Assembly (NCBI GenBank): GCA_023145975.1
Contig: JAGLCZ010000565.1
Location: 1-17,728, forward strand
Length of the DNA stretch: 17,728 bases
Direction of reading: 5' to 3'
Source: Candidatus Hydrogenedentota bacterium
GTDB lineage: Bacteria; Hydrogenedentota; Hydrogenedentia; Hydrogenedentales; CAITNO01
The position numbers and the translations under genes were made by a program. The stretch's first letter is position 1, and each line of letters starts with the position of its first letter. The notes below the pieces were generated by a model. The model saw nothing but the letters and a program-made list of their open reading frames with translations, did no database searches and had not been told where the DNA came from. Positions 7,626 through 15,178 of the stretch are shown here, in pieces.

Positions 7626-9455
7626 CTATATCGTCGGCAGTTCTACATCCCCGAAATTATCCATAATGCGTTCTGAACGCATTTTCTGAAGCATTTCGAG
7701 GGCAGTATTACCAGCTACTGTTTGTTGCTCTTTTACAGCATACCGTCGCCAGGTAATATTATTTTCTGCCTTTTCTTTCTCGCCCAAAATCCAGATATTC
7801 GGGATCTTACGCATTACGGCATTTCTAATTTTCTTGTTGAAACTTTCATTGCTGTCATCCACTTCCACCCGGAAGAAATTTTTGTGCAGCAGCAGCTCAA
7901 TTTCTTGTGCGTAGTCGAATACGGCTGCATTTACCGGGACAAGTCGTACCTGTACCGGTGCCATCCAGGTAGGAAATGCACCTCCGTAAAATTCGATAAG
8001 GAAGGAGATCATACGTTCGTGGGTGCTGAGCGGGGCACGATGCAGAATGTAAGGGCGTTTCTTATCCCCGTTACCGTCCACATAAGTAAGGTCAAAACGG
8101 TCAGGCATGATGAAGTCTAACTGACAGGTAGATACAGTCTCTTCCCGCCCCATCAAATTCTTCACCTGAATATCTACTTTCGGACCGTAAAAAGCGGCTT
8201 CGCCTGTTTCTTCTTCGTATTCGACCCCAAGATTATCGAGAACGCCGCGCACAATATTTTCGCTATGTTCCCAATCGTCATAGCGATCTACAAATTTGTC
8301 ACTGTTTTTGTCATGAAGTGACAGGCGTACCCGGAAATTGCCCATACGTAAATGACTATAATACATCATATACATATTGATAACAGCACGAAACTCTGAT
8401 TCCACTTGTTCCGGGGTGCAATAAATATGTGCATCGTTCATGCACATAGCACGTACCCGCAGCAATCCTGACAGAGAGCCGTGTTTTTCATAACGAAATA
8501 CATCACCGTATTCGCACAGGCGCAACGGCAAGTCACGATAACTGCGTAGACGCGACGCATATATTTTGTGATGGTGGGGGCAGCACATGGGGCGTAAATA
8601 GTATTCGTCATTTTCATCTACCGGCATGGACGGATACATACTGTCTTCATAATAGGGTACATGCCCGGAACGCAGGTACAGTTCTTTGCGAGTTACCGAA
8701 GGCGTAGTTACCCGTTGGTATCCTCCCAAAAACTCTGTTTCCTGTGCCCACTTTTCGAGTTCGTCACGCAGCACGGTGCCATTCGGCATCCATAATGGTA
8801 ACCCCACACCCACTTCCACATCCTGAATGAACAGATCGAGTTCTTCACCCAATTTACGGTGGTCGCGTTCCTTGGCACGTTTGCGCATTTCAATATATTC
8901 TTTTAGCTCTTTCACTGAGGCAAAGGCCAAACCATAGATACGGGTGAGCATGGGACGTTTTTCATCGCCCCGCCAGTAACTACCGGAAATTCGGTCAAGT
9001 TTGAAGCATGCTTTGGGTACTTGTCCTGTATGTTCCAGATGGGGACCTTCACACATGTCCGTAAAATCACCAATGGTATAAAACGAAAGCGTACCGTTAA
9101 CAGCTTTTCCCAGTTCAATCAGTTCTTTCGCATACTCGGTTTTGTACGGTTCCCCTTGATCTTCCAAATAGCGTACCGCTTCTTCACAGGATTTCTCTTC
9201 TCGAACAAAAGGTAATCGCGCTTTTATAATGGTGCGCATATGCTTATCTAACTGTTTAAGTTCTGCTTCCCCTATAGGGGTTTCCCCGAAATCGAAGTCA
9301 TAATAGAATCCATTTTCCACCGCCGGGCCAAATGCAATTTTTGCATCGGGGCGCATTTTTAATACTGCCGCCGCCATAATATGGGAAAGGGAATGACGTA
9401 ATGCTTTCAGCATTGCATTTTTTTCTTCTTCGATACTATTTACTGTTGTACTCAT
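7626..9455 (-). CDS. thrS: Threonine--tRNA ligase lacking the N-terminal TGS domain
   Basis: Charges tRNA-Thr with threonine; class II synthetase, cytoplasmic. The 609 residues begin directly with the editing (SAD) domain: HSLSH (H21, H25) and CEGPH (C135, H139) give the intact HxxxH/CxxxH site that removes misactivated serine. The catalytic core keeps the zinc ligands C292 (in MCCPHHHKI), H343 (NDAHIYC) and H472 (LHRAP). Motif 2 arginine is R321 and motif 3 arginine R480 (STHERM). An anticodon-binding domain follows from about 500. The ~60-residue TGS domain of typical bacterial ThrRS is missing. This is not a mis-set start: the codon just before the ATG is TAA (9456-9458). The ribosome site is weak (GGGG about 10 nt upstream). 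The gene lies 100 nt after the nuclease/PDZ gene, with a possible terminator and a palindrome in between. Confidence 0.95.
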   Translation of the reverse strand: MSTTVNSIEEEKNAMLKALRHSLSHIMAAAVLKMRPDAKIAFGPAVENGFYYDFDFGETPIGEAELKQLDKHMRTIIKARLPFVREEKSCEEAVRYLEDQGEPYKTEYAKELIELGKAVNGTLSFYTIGDFTDMCEGPHLEHTGQVPKACFKLDRISGSYWRGDEKRPMLTRIYGLAFASVKELKEYIEMRKRAKERDHRKLGEELDLFIQDVEVGVGLPLWMPNGTVLRDELEKWAQETEFLGGYQRVTTPSVTRKELYLRSGHVPYYEDSMYPSMPVDENDEYYLRPMCCPHHHKIYASRLRSYRDLPLRLCEYGDVFRYEKHGSLSGLLRVRAMCMNDAHIYCTPEQVESEFRAVINMYMMYYSHLRMGNFRVRLSLHDKNSDKFVDRYDDWEHSENIVRGVLDNLGVEYEEETGEAAFYGPKVDIQVKNLMGREETVSTCQLDFIMPDRFDLTYVDGNGDKKRPYILHRAPLSTHERMISFLIEFYGGAFPTWMAPVQVRLVPVNAAVFDYAQEIELLLHKNFFRVEVDDSNESFNKKIRNAVMRKIPNIWILGEKEKAENNITWRRYAVKEQQTVAGNTALEMLQKMRSERIMDNFGDVELPTI

Positions 9456-9471
9456 TTATATCTAACCCCAT

Positions 9472-9490
9472 ACGCTAATATAATCAGCGT
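9472..9490 (-). promoter_or_regulatory. Palindrome upstream of thrS, possible operator or mRNA hairpin
   Basis: On the minus strand ACGCTGAT and ATTAGCGT flank a 3-nt centre, giving an 8-bp stem with one G-U pair. It lies 17 nt before the thrS ATG, just before the GGGG ribosome site, and its centre contains TATATT, which could be a -10 element. It could act as a DNA operator at a promoter, or as an RNA hairpin next to the ribosome site, as in the autogenous control known for E. coli thrS. There is no sequence evidence that it mimics the tRNA-Thr anticodon arm. Confidence 0.35.
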
Positions 9491-9516
9491 GAAATCATTG
9501 AATTGAAAGAAATAAC

Positions 9517-9542
9517 AACGGTATACGTGTAGATCTACCGTT
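9517..9542 (-). terminator. Possible terminator after the nuclease/PDZ gene
   Basis: A perfect 7-bp stem AACGGTA (plus-strand 9517-9523) / TACCGTT (9536-9542) with a 12-nt loop lies 14 nt past the stop of the 9556-10608 gene. Read on the minus strand it is followed by the T-rich but interrupted GTTATTTCTTTC. Termination may be partial, leaving read-through into thrS. Confidence 0.4.
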
Positions 9543-9555
9543 AGGAATGATATGG

Positions 9556-10608
9556 CTACTTCACATTCACAGGGATGGTGATACGTTGGCCATTACGAAT
9601 TACTACGACATCAAAATTCTTAACCCCGTCAAATTTCGATGCGTTCTCCATAATCTGCGGGATACTTTCCACGGCCATACCATTTACGCTGTTGATGATA
9701 TCGTTGTTTTGAAAACCAAACAGTGCCGCACCCGGTATCTGACTAATATCGGTGGCAGTCAATCCCAATATCTTTCCGGAAGCATCTTTCGCAATATGGG
9801 GTTGATGGCGACCCATCAATGCCATGGGATCGATATCCTTCCCAAAATCTTTGGGAATATCTACCGGGTTCCGCTGCGCATTCTGTGTCATTGTACCCCG
9901 CTTGCTGATTGTTTTCGGCTCACTTTTGGGAGCTGGACGCGGAGTTTTACGTACGGGTGCTGCTGTTATCGTATCCAGCGTATACGTAAAGGACTCTATA
10001 CCACGGCTGTCCCGATAATCCCAGGGGGCCAAAGCGGTTGGATCGGCATATAAGCCTATTGAGTGGGTTATGGCATGGGCATTTAACCGACGGAGCAATG
10101 CATTTTTCTCTGCGTTCCGTCGATCCCACCATGCCATACCTTCTGACACCATCAGGTGGCTGAGGCTTTCGCCCCCGGAATTAAATACAAGGACAACAGA
10201 ATTCTGCTGTGAATCTGTCGTCAGTACACTGACATTTACGACCTCATTCAAAAACTTATCCGCAGCGAATCCCCGTGATTCTTCATAGTAGGTTTGACCC
10301 GGCTCCGGAGAATCCACACCGTACAAACGCACTTTCATTAGGGAGCCATTACGTTCGATCACAAGAATAGAACCTGTAACCACATCAGCCACAGTACCAC
10401 GATAGGTTTCCCGGGCAGGGGCATTGATGGACTTCAATATTTCGTTCACTGTCATATCTGCAATCAAAGAAACTGGAGGCGGGGGCGTTTCCTGAGCCGC
10501 CGCTTCTTCAGGCTTCTCCACTGCAGCGTCGGGTGCAGCAAAAACGGTTGTACTTACCAGTACAAACAGGAAGCAGCACAAAAAAGACATATATCGGGAA
10601 TAACACAT
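9556..10608 (-). CDS. Exported fusion of a staphylococcal-nuclease fold and a GspC-type PDZ domain
   Basis: A 350-residue protein. A signal peptide (hydrophobic core about 8-22, cleavage near VFAAP) and a proline-rich spacer (38-46) lead into a thermonuclease (SNase/TNase) fold at about 66-200. It has VRLYGVDSPE (R94, D99, E102, matching R35, D40, E43 of staphylococcal nuclease) and the closing HSIGLYADPTALAPWDYR block. The usual D-x-x-G-R motif that supplies Arg87 is replaced by TDSQQNS (131-137), so full nuclease activity is doubtful. A basic, Pro/Lys-rich linker (205-270) connects to a C-terminal PDZ domain (272-350, LFGFQNNDIINSVNG) resembling that of the type II secretion protein GspC/PulC. 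No secretion genes are nearby. The ATG is 7 nt after AAGGAG (10616-10621). Role unknown: a protein-bound or degenerate periplasmic nuclease, or a scaffold, are both possible. Confidence 0.8.
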   Translation of the reverse strand: MCYSRYMSFLCCFLFVLVSTTVFAAPDAAVEKPEEAAAQETPPPPVSLIADMTVNEILKSINAPARETYRGTVADVVTGSILVIERNGSLMKVRLYGVDSPEPGQTYYEESRGFAADKFLNEVVNVSVLTTDSQQNSVVLVFNSGGESLSHLMVSEGMAWWDRRNAEKNALLRRLNAHAITHSIGLYADPTALAPWDYRDSRGIESFTYTLDTITAAPVRKTPRPAPKSEPKTISKRGTMTQNAQRNPVDIPKDFGKDIDPMALMGRHQPHIAKDASGKILGLTATDISQIPGAALFGFQNNDIINSVNGMAVESIPQIMENASKFDGVKNFDVVVIRNGQRITIPVNVK

Positions 10609-10646
10609 AACGTTTCTCCTTGTAGCATTGTAATAAAAACATTCTT

Positions 10647-10660
10647 ATTATACTATAGCA
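10647..10660 (-). promoter_or_regulatory. Extended -10 promoter of the nuclease/PDZ gene
   Basis: On the minus strand TGCTATAGT (10652-10660) is an extended -10, directly overlapped by a perfect TATAAT (10647-10652). No good -35 is seen at the proper distance; TTACAA is 19 nt upstream of TATAGT. The start codon at 10608 lies about 40 nt downstream. Confidence 0.45.
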
Positions 10661-10750
10661 TGAAAACGAGGTACGCTTGTAACTGGAAGCGATGTTGTAC
10701 GCAGGCGCAGGTTCCATCGTTGCAGATTAAAGTTATCCCGTTTAAACCAT

Positions 10751-10780
10751 CAGGACAACTGCATTTCATGATCTGTCCTG
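10751..10780 (-). repeat. Inverted repeat in the gap after the TPR lipoprotein gene
   Basis: Perfect 7-bp arms CAGGACA (10751-10757) and TGTCCTG (10774-10780) separated by 16 nt. They lie in the 213-nt gap between the TPR lipoprotein stop and the nuclease/PDZ start. No T run follows on either strand, so it is not an intrinsic terminator. It may be a protein-binding site or chance. The rest of the gap shows only the promoter and ribosome site described. Confidence 0.25.
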
Positions 10781-10821
10781 CCGATTGGAAACACTTTCTG
10801 CCAGGTGCAGGTTGTACCGTC

Positions 10822-11940
10822 TTACTTTTCCATTTTCTTCTTGAGGCGACGACTTGGCGCAATACCGAGATCTATTGCTTTTTCATAATGAGGACGTGCC
10901 AGTTCCGGATTCTTTTTATCCACGGCATACCACCACGCGAGGTTATAATGCCCCGGCATATAGTCGGGATATGCTTTCAGAAGTTTTTCGTTTAATACTA
11001 TTGCATCCTCTACCTGTTTGTTTTTTGCCAAAGCAACGGCAAGACCATTTACGGCTTCCGGCATATTCGGGGTTAGATTGAGGGCGGCTCTAAAATTTTC
11101 TGCTGCAGCCGCATACTTTTTATTTAATAATAGATACGCACCCAGCGTGTACAGTCCTTCCGGTGTTTCCCGTAAACCGAGATCCGTGAGTATCGCTGCA
11201 GAAACAGCATCTACTGCCTGCTCGAAGCTATTCCGCAATACGGCTGCATTTTCCTGAGTCCACTGAGAGATGGCGTCTTTTTCTGTAGATAGCCGGGGTG
11301 CTGTAATATTGGGTGTTGCACGCTGCATGGGATCGTGCCATTGCACATCCGTAAAAAGATCCACAGAATACCAGACAATATCGTTACGCCATAACAGGCG
11401 GCCTGTTTGTACGTCGAAGAGTTTACCTTTGGCTTTCACTGCCAGTATGCCCCGGGGACCATAAATACCAAAACTTAGATCAAGATCAAGAGTTGTGTCA
11501 TAGCCCGTGTGCCGTAATCCGGCAAGGCGTGCCTCTTGTGCCTCACGGGCATTATTATAGCCCGCAGTAGTTCCCGGTGGTGCAACCTGCTCGACATCCT
11601 GTATAAATCCCGGTGCTATACCCGATTCCATCTTTTCTAAAAAAACAGCGCAGGGATCGTAGTCGCCCAGCGCTTCACGTATACGTGTCGAATTTTTATT
11701 GTCCTGTACAGCACTGATTCCAGCGCCAAGCACTGTGGCTGCAGCACCGCCGATTTGCAGGGTTTGGCGTATTGGTGAGACCGCGACTGTAATTTTGGAC
11801 TGGTGCAGGACCAGGCTGAATGCGGGATGGGATATGTTACGGATCAAGTCCGGATCATGGCGGGAACGGGCAGTAGAACATCCGGTGTTTCCCAGACTTA
11901 ATGCCAAAATTATACCTATCATTGAAGCATAACGTATCAT
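10822..11940 (-). CDS. Putative TPR-containing lipoprotein
   Basis: A 372-residue protein I cannot place in a named family. The N-terminus (MIRYASMIGIILALSLGNTGC) looks like a lipoprotein signal with C21 and serine at +2, suggesting the outer membrane. The lipobox is imperfect because the -3 position is N. Residues 35-250 form a mixed alpha/beta region with a glycine-rich hydrophobic patch (62-78) and a conserved-looking GYDTTLDLDLSFGIYGPRG (146-164), then AKGKLFDVQTGRLLWRND, reminiscent of lipoproteins that report sugar- or stress-related states only in a general way. From about 262 to 363 there are about three tetratricopeptide repeats (for example YAAAAENFRAALNLTPNMPEA), a protein-protein interaction module. 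AAGGA (11949-11953) 8 nt before the ATG supports the start. It is the first gene of the minus block, divergent from the sensor kinase gene. Confidence 0.7.
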   Translation of the reverse strand: MIRYASMIGIILALSLGNTGCSTARSRHDPDLIRNISHPAFSLVLHQSKITVAVSPIRQTLQIGGAAATVLGAGISAVQDNKNSTRIREALGDYDPCAVFLEKMESGIAPGFIQDVEQVAPPGTTAGYNNAREAQEARLAGLRHTGYDTTLDLDLSFGIYGPRGILAVKAKGKLFDVQTGRLLWRNDIVWYSVDLFTDVQWHDPMQRATPNITAPRLSTEKDAISQWTQENAAVLRNSFEQAVDAVSAAILTDLGLRETPEGLYTLGAYLLLNKKYAAAAENFRAALNLTPNMPEAVNGLAVALAKNKQVEDAIVLNEKLLKAYPDYMPGHYNLAWWYAVDKKNPELARPHYEKAIDLGIAPSRRLKKKMEK

Positions 11941-12192
11941 GCTGCTTTTCCTTATGGGTTGCGTGCTTCGTAAGGGAATCCATTTGCCGTTGCTTTACCT
12001 ACAGCATATAAAACACAGATTCTATTCTATCACTAACTCGCCAAACAAAGAAACATAATAAACAACTCAAAAATACCACGTTTGGATAAAGGGAAAATAT
12101 CGCAACAGGGCATTGTTTGCTAAGCTCATTAAACACGTAATATTCACAATGTCCTATGGCTGTATATTTCAGTTTTTCTTTGGAGGGAAATC

Positions 12193-12224
12193 AAACGGTG
12201 TATTTGTAAATAGACACACTGTTT
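12193..12224. repeat. Inverted repeat overlapping the kinase promoter
   Basis: AAACGGTGT (12193-12201) and ACACTGTTT (12216-12224) form an imperfect inverted repeat (one mismatch, G-T) with 14 nt between them. The arms straddle the -35 hexamer and the spacer, a natural place for a repressor or response-regulator dimer. An exact 8-nt inverse copy of the left half, ACACCGTT, occurs again at 12290-12297. Confidence 0.4.
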
Positions 12225-12232
12225 GGTACAAT
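12204..12232 (+). promoter_or_regulatory. Sigma70-type promoter of the hybrid kinase gene
   Basis: TTGTAA (12204-12209), 17-nt spacer, TACAAT (12227-12232). The -10 matches consensus at 5 of 6 positions and the spacing is ideal. Transcription would start near 12239, about 105 nt before the chosen start codon. Confidence 0.6.
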
Positions 12233-12344
12233 AAAAGAAGAAGGCATAGGGTATGGAAGCTCTCCAGAGAGATTTTTGTATTGCGTGAAACACCGTTAAG
12301 TAATAGGGGTGTTTACTGCAAGGCTTTTGACAGGAAAACAACCT

Positions 12345-14219
12345 GTGATCGAAAACACAATTTTAGCGGTAATCATAGCGCTTCAGATTACTACTGCACT
12401 TTTTGCCATTCGCTTGTTTTGGAGTGAGGGACGCAGTAGGGCATGGCTTTTGGTCATCCTGATTTTTGTGCTTATCGGTTTCCGCCGTAGTACCATTCTA
12501 CTGTTTGCATTGCCGGGAAGTACGTATGCTCCTCAGCAACTTCTTGCAGAACTTGTGGTTTTGTTTTCTCTATCCCTCTTATTGCTTCTCGGTGTATTCG
12601 GGATGCATTACTTCATAAAGCGTTTGGAAACTGCAAACGAAACACTCCGCAAGCAAGGATTTGTTTTTCGCAGTATGGTGGAGAATATTCCGGGAGCGGT
12701 TTATCGCGGTAATGTTGATACCGACTCCGCTATGTCATACGTCAGTGATACCATTGAGGTATTGACCGGCTACCCTGCTACTGACTTCATCGACAATAAA
12801 GTGCGCAGTTTCGGCAGTGTCATCCACGAAGAAGATACTTCTATCTGGTATTCCCGCCAAAAAAATATTGCGGAGAAGATTCCGTATGAGATTCGTTATC
12901 GTTTACGCCATGTAACAGGTCACATACTTCACGTACAGGAAAAGGGATGTGGTGTTTGGGATGAGTCGGGCACGCTGCTTTGGCTAAACGGGTTTATCTG
13001 GGATATTACTGAACGCATCGAGGCAGAAGAGACCCGATTGTCTTTGGAGCGTCAGGTGCAGCATACGCAAAAGTTGAAGAGCCTGGGTGTATTGTCCGGT
13101 GGTGTAGCTCATGATTTCAATAATTTGCTCATGGCTATACTGGGTCATTCCGAGTTAGCATTGATCGAACTGAATGATACTGCACCTGCTTGCAGCAGTG
13201 TAAAGCATATCCAAAAATCGGCGTATCGTGCCGCAGAGTTATGTCGCCAGTTACTGGCTTATTCCGGTCGGGGTGCTTTTGAAATAAAGCGGATAGGATT
13301 ACATCACCTCGTTTTGGAAATCCTCGAACTTTTAAAAACGTCTGTTTCGAAAAAAGTACGTCTTGATATTAATTTACCTGAGGATTTACCATCCATTTCA
13401 GGAGATACCTCACAGATCACCCAGATCATCATGAATCTGATTACCAATGCGTCCGAATCTATCAATGATAATGCCGGAACAATAACCGTTACAGGGAATG
13501 TACTTGCAAGTACAGATGATATACCTGTGGGTGCTTTCATATCGGACGGCATGCCCCATGGTCGCTATATTTGTATCGATGTGACAGATACGGGCTGCGG
13601 TATGAGCCTGGAAACCATGGATCGTATTTTTGAACCTTTCTTTACCACGAAGGTTACCGGGCGCGGTTTGGGCATGGCAGCGGTTATGGGAATCGTGCAC
13701 AGCCATAAGGGTGCATTATGGCTGACGAGCGAGGAAGAGGTAGGCACTACCTTCCGCGTATTTTTCCCGGTTGCCAAAAAGTTAACGAATTCCACCACAT
13801 TTATGGTGCGTAGCAAGCCGAATCTATGGAAAGGGAGCGGCTTAATACTACTGGTGGATGACGAAGAGGAATTGTTACAGGTAGGCGAAAAGATGCTTTC
13901 TCACATTGGCTTTGAGGTGATTACTGCAACCAACGGTCGTGAAGCGCTTGAAGTTTTCAAGACGAGAAAAGATGCGATAGAAGCGGTGCTTCTGGATCTT
14001 ACCATGCCGGATATGGATGGTAAGGAAACATTTTGTGAGCTGAAAAAACTGGATGAAAACGTAAAAGTAATTATTGTCAGCGGTTTCAGTCTGCAGGAAA
14101 TTGAAGAGCGATTCAACAATATGGGACTGCTTGGAGCATTGCATAAGCCGTACTCTATGAAAACACTCAAAGAGACGTTGCAATCTCATTTTGACGAGAG
14201 CAGCTCCGACGAAGAATAA
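12345..14219 (+). CDS. Membrane-bound PAS hybrid sensor histidine kinase with C-terminal receiver
   Basis: A 624-residue two-component kinase. Three predicted transmembrane segments lie at about 3-25, 33-56 and 68-90. A PAS domain (about 108-222, ending GFIWDITERIEAE) precedes the kinase core: H box GGVAHDFNNLL with H256, N box QIIMNLITNASESI, G1 DTGCGM, F box RIFEPFFTTK and G2 GRGLGMAA. The receiver domain (about 497-610) has the acidic pair in LLVDDEEE, phospho-acceptor D551 in LLDLTMPDMDG, the serine in IIVSGFS and lysine K601 in LHKPYS, so it looks fully functional. An upstream in-frame GTG (12309) has no good ribosome site, whereas the GTG at 12345 has AGGA 9 nt before it, and the first membrane helix follows at once; hence this start. 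No DNA-binding output gene is adjacent, so it is an orphan; the stimulus is unknown. The stop codon overlaps the T tract of the opposite-strand terminator. Confidence 0.9.
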   Translation: MIENTILAVIIALQITTALFAIRLFWSEGRSRAWLLVILIFVLIGFRRSTILLFALPGSTYAPQQLLAELVVLFSLSLLLLLGVFGMHYFIKRLETANETLRKQGFVFRSMVENIPGAVYRGNVDTDSAMSYVSDTIEVLTGYPATDFIDNKVRSFGSVIHEEDTSIWYSRQKNIAEKIPYEIRYRLRHVTGHILHVQEKGCGVWDESGTLLWLNGFIWDITERIEAEETRLSLERQVQHTQKLKSLGVLSGGVAHDFNNLLMAILGHSELALIELNDTAPACSSVKHIQKSAYRAAELCRQLLAYSGRGAFEIKRIGLHHLVLEILELLKTSVSKKVRLDINLPEDLPSISGDTSQITQIIMNLITNASESINDNAGTITVTGNVLASTDDIPVGAFISDGMPHGRYICIDVTDTGCGMSLETMDRIFEPFFTTKVTGRGLGMAAVMGIVHSHKGALWLTSEEEVGTTFRVFFPVAKKLTNSTTFMVRSKPNLWKGSGLILLVDDEEELLQVGEKMLSHIGFEVITATNGREALEVFKTRKDAIEAVLLDLTMPDMDGKETFCELKKLDENVKVIIVSGFSLQEIEERFNNMGLLGALHKPYSMKTLKETLQSHFDESSSDEE

Positions 14220-14223
14220 AAAA

Positions 14224-14260
14224 TGGCAGGCAGCAAAATCTTTCCTTCTGCTGCCTGCCA
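14224..14260 (-). terminator. Intrinsic terminator between converging kinase and lipoprotein genes
   Basis: A perfect 12-bp GC-rich stem (14224-14235 with 14249-14260; core GGCAGGCAGC) with a 13-nt loop. On the minus strand it is followed by TTTTTT (complement of 14218-14223), which makes it a strong intrinsic terminator for the small lipoprotein gene. It may also block plus-strand transcription, but no T run follows on that side. Confidence 0.8.
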
Positions 14261-14287
14261 AAACATGATGTTTACAACGAATGTATT

Positions 14288-14974
14288 TTACTCTTCCGTG
14301 TCAACACGCACATAGGTTTCGACTTTGTCTTGAATCGATTGATTGTACTCAAGGTTTTTATCTACACCCCCACCTTCCGCCCAAAAGATCATTAATTCGT
14401 CAAAGGGGTTCATACCCAGTAATCCACGTAATACCAGCGGGTTTTCTGCAGTTGCCGCAGAAGTTACGGTGATATATTCAGTCAGTGTTCGTAGTTGGCT
14501 GTCCAGCACAGGGATGCCATTCGTATCCCGTTTATTAATGGTGAACGTATCTGTGTGTTCAGTAATGTCTACATGCAGTTCCGAGTCTAACCCGGGAATA
14601 GCCAGCAGATGTCCTGCTTCGGCAAATCGTTTTGTAGTATATTCGCCTGTAGTACGATAGGTTTCAATCCATTTCCAAACAACGCCGACTCCCTTATCGC
14701 CCCGTACTCTTGCTTCACGATCTGCAAGGAATGTTTCTTCAATATAGGTAAACCTTTTTTCATCTCCAAAAGTGATCGTTTTGCGTACGCGTCCGTTATT
14801 TACAAAATTCTGTGCCACAGCATCACTGTCATAGTCATCTATAATCGTGGGATTAACAATCCGTGCCGCTTCAACCCATTGCCACATACCTGCAATTTTG
14901 CCGGCAGTGAGCGGACACCCTGAAAGACTTACTGCAAGAGCCGTCATCAGAACGAAACATACCATCTTTTTCAT
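14288..14974 (-). CDS. Small lipoprotein of unknown function
   Basis: A 228-residue protein with a classic lipoprotein signal: MKKMVCFVLMTALAVSLSGC, lipobox LSGC, C20, proline at +2. The mature part lacks transmembrane segments and is rich in aromatic and beta-prone stretches (AGMWQWVEA near 30-38, VWKWIETYRTTGEYTTKRF near 102-120, TEYITVTS near 165-173). That pattern of repeated G-x-W and threonine-rich strands suggests a small beta-barrel of lipocalin-like type, which is only an inference. I recognise no family. AAGGAG (14984-14989) 9 nt before the ATG fixes the start. It has its own promoter and a strong terminator, so it is monocistronic; its neighbours do not suggest a role. Confidence 0.7.
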   Translation of the reverse strand: MKKMVCFVLMTALAVSLSGCPLTAGKIAGMWQWVEAARIVNPTIIDDYDSDAVAQNFVNNGRVRKTITFGDEKRFTYIEETFLADREARVRGDKGVGVVWKWIETYRTTGEYTTKRFAEAGHLLAIPGLDSELHVDITEHTDTFTINKRDTNGIPVLDSQLRTLTEYITVTSAATAENPLVLRGLLGMNPFDELMIFWAEGGGVDKNLEYNQSIQDKVETYVRVDTEE

Positions 14975-15089
14975 TACTTACTTCTCCTTTTTCTAACCTG
15001 TTATTTGCTGTAATCAGCTTTCTTAAAATACGCAGAGTAACGGAAGCCGGGCACGATTCAAATCGATTTCCCGCTGTTTAATGTCGCCC

Positions 15090-15119
15090 ATTGTGCATTT
15101 TTTTATTCCCCAATGTCAA
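15090..15119 (-). promoter_or_regulatory. Promoter of the small lipoprotein gene
   Basis: On the minus strand TTGACA (complement of 15114-15119) is a perfect -35, then an 18-nt spacer and CACAAT (complement of 15090-15095), a 4-of-6 match. It lies in the 204-nt gap after the yfhO-type gene stop, about 115 nt before the ATG. No clear terminator for the upstream gene is visible in that gap. Confidence 0.5.
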
Positions 15120-15178
15120 TTCTGCTGTTGGAAAACAGAATGTTCTGCAATATATGGAGTCGGGAGCACGCAGCACTT

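Larger units (their letters stand above)
11941..12344. other. 404-nt divergent regulatory region
   Basis: The spacer between the TPR lipoprotein gene (-) and the hybrid kinase gene (+). It holds the lipoprotein ribosome site, a well-formed plus-strand promoter (12204-12232), an inverted repeat around that promoter and a further matching half-site at 12290-12297. On the minus strand, TAGAAT occurs twice in tandem near 12022-12035 as a -10 candidate without a convincing -35. I see no small gene, tRNA or structured RNA with confidence. Open frames crossing this stretch lack a ribosome site or coding character. Confidence 0.5.

Noticed and set aside
9547..10053. 168-codon plus-strand frame
   Set aside because: It is the antisense shadow of the nuclease/PDZ gene, whose domains are clear on the minus strand.
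10660..10995. Open frame of 111 codons on the plus strand
   Set aside because: It overlaps the end of the TPR lipoprotein gene on the other strand, has no ribosome site and no recognisable protein features.
12250..12285. Attenuator hairpin (CTCT/AGAG followed by ATTTTTG) in the kinase leader
   Set aside because: The stem has only four stable base pairs and an interrupted T run, too weak to call.
12113..12427. Open frame of 104 codons on the plus strand before the kinase
   Set aside because: It runs into the kinase gene in another frame, crosses the kinase promoter and has a low-complexity, Cys/His-rich composition typical of chance frames.
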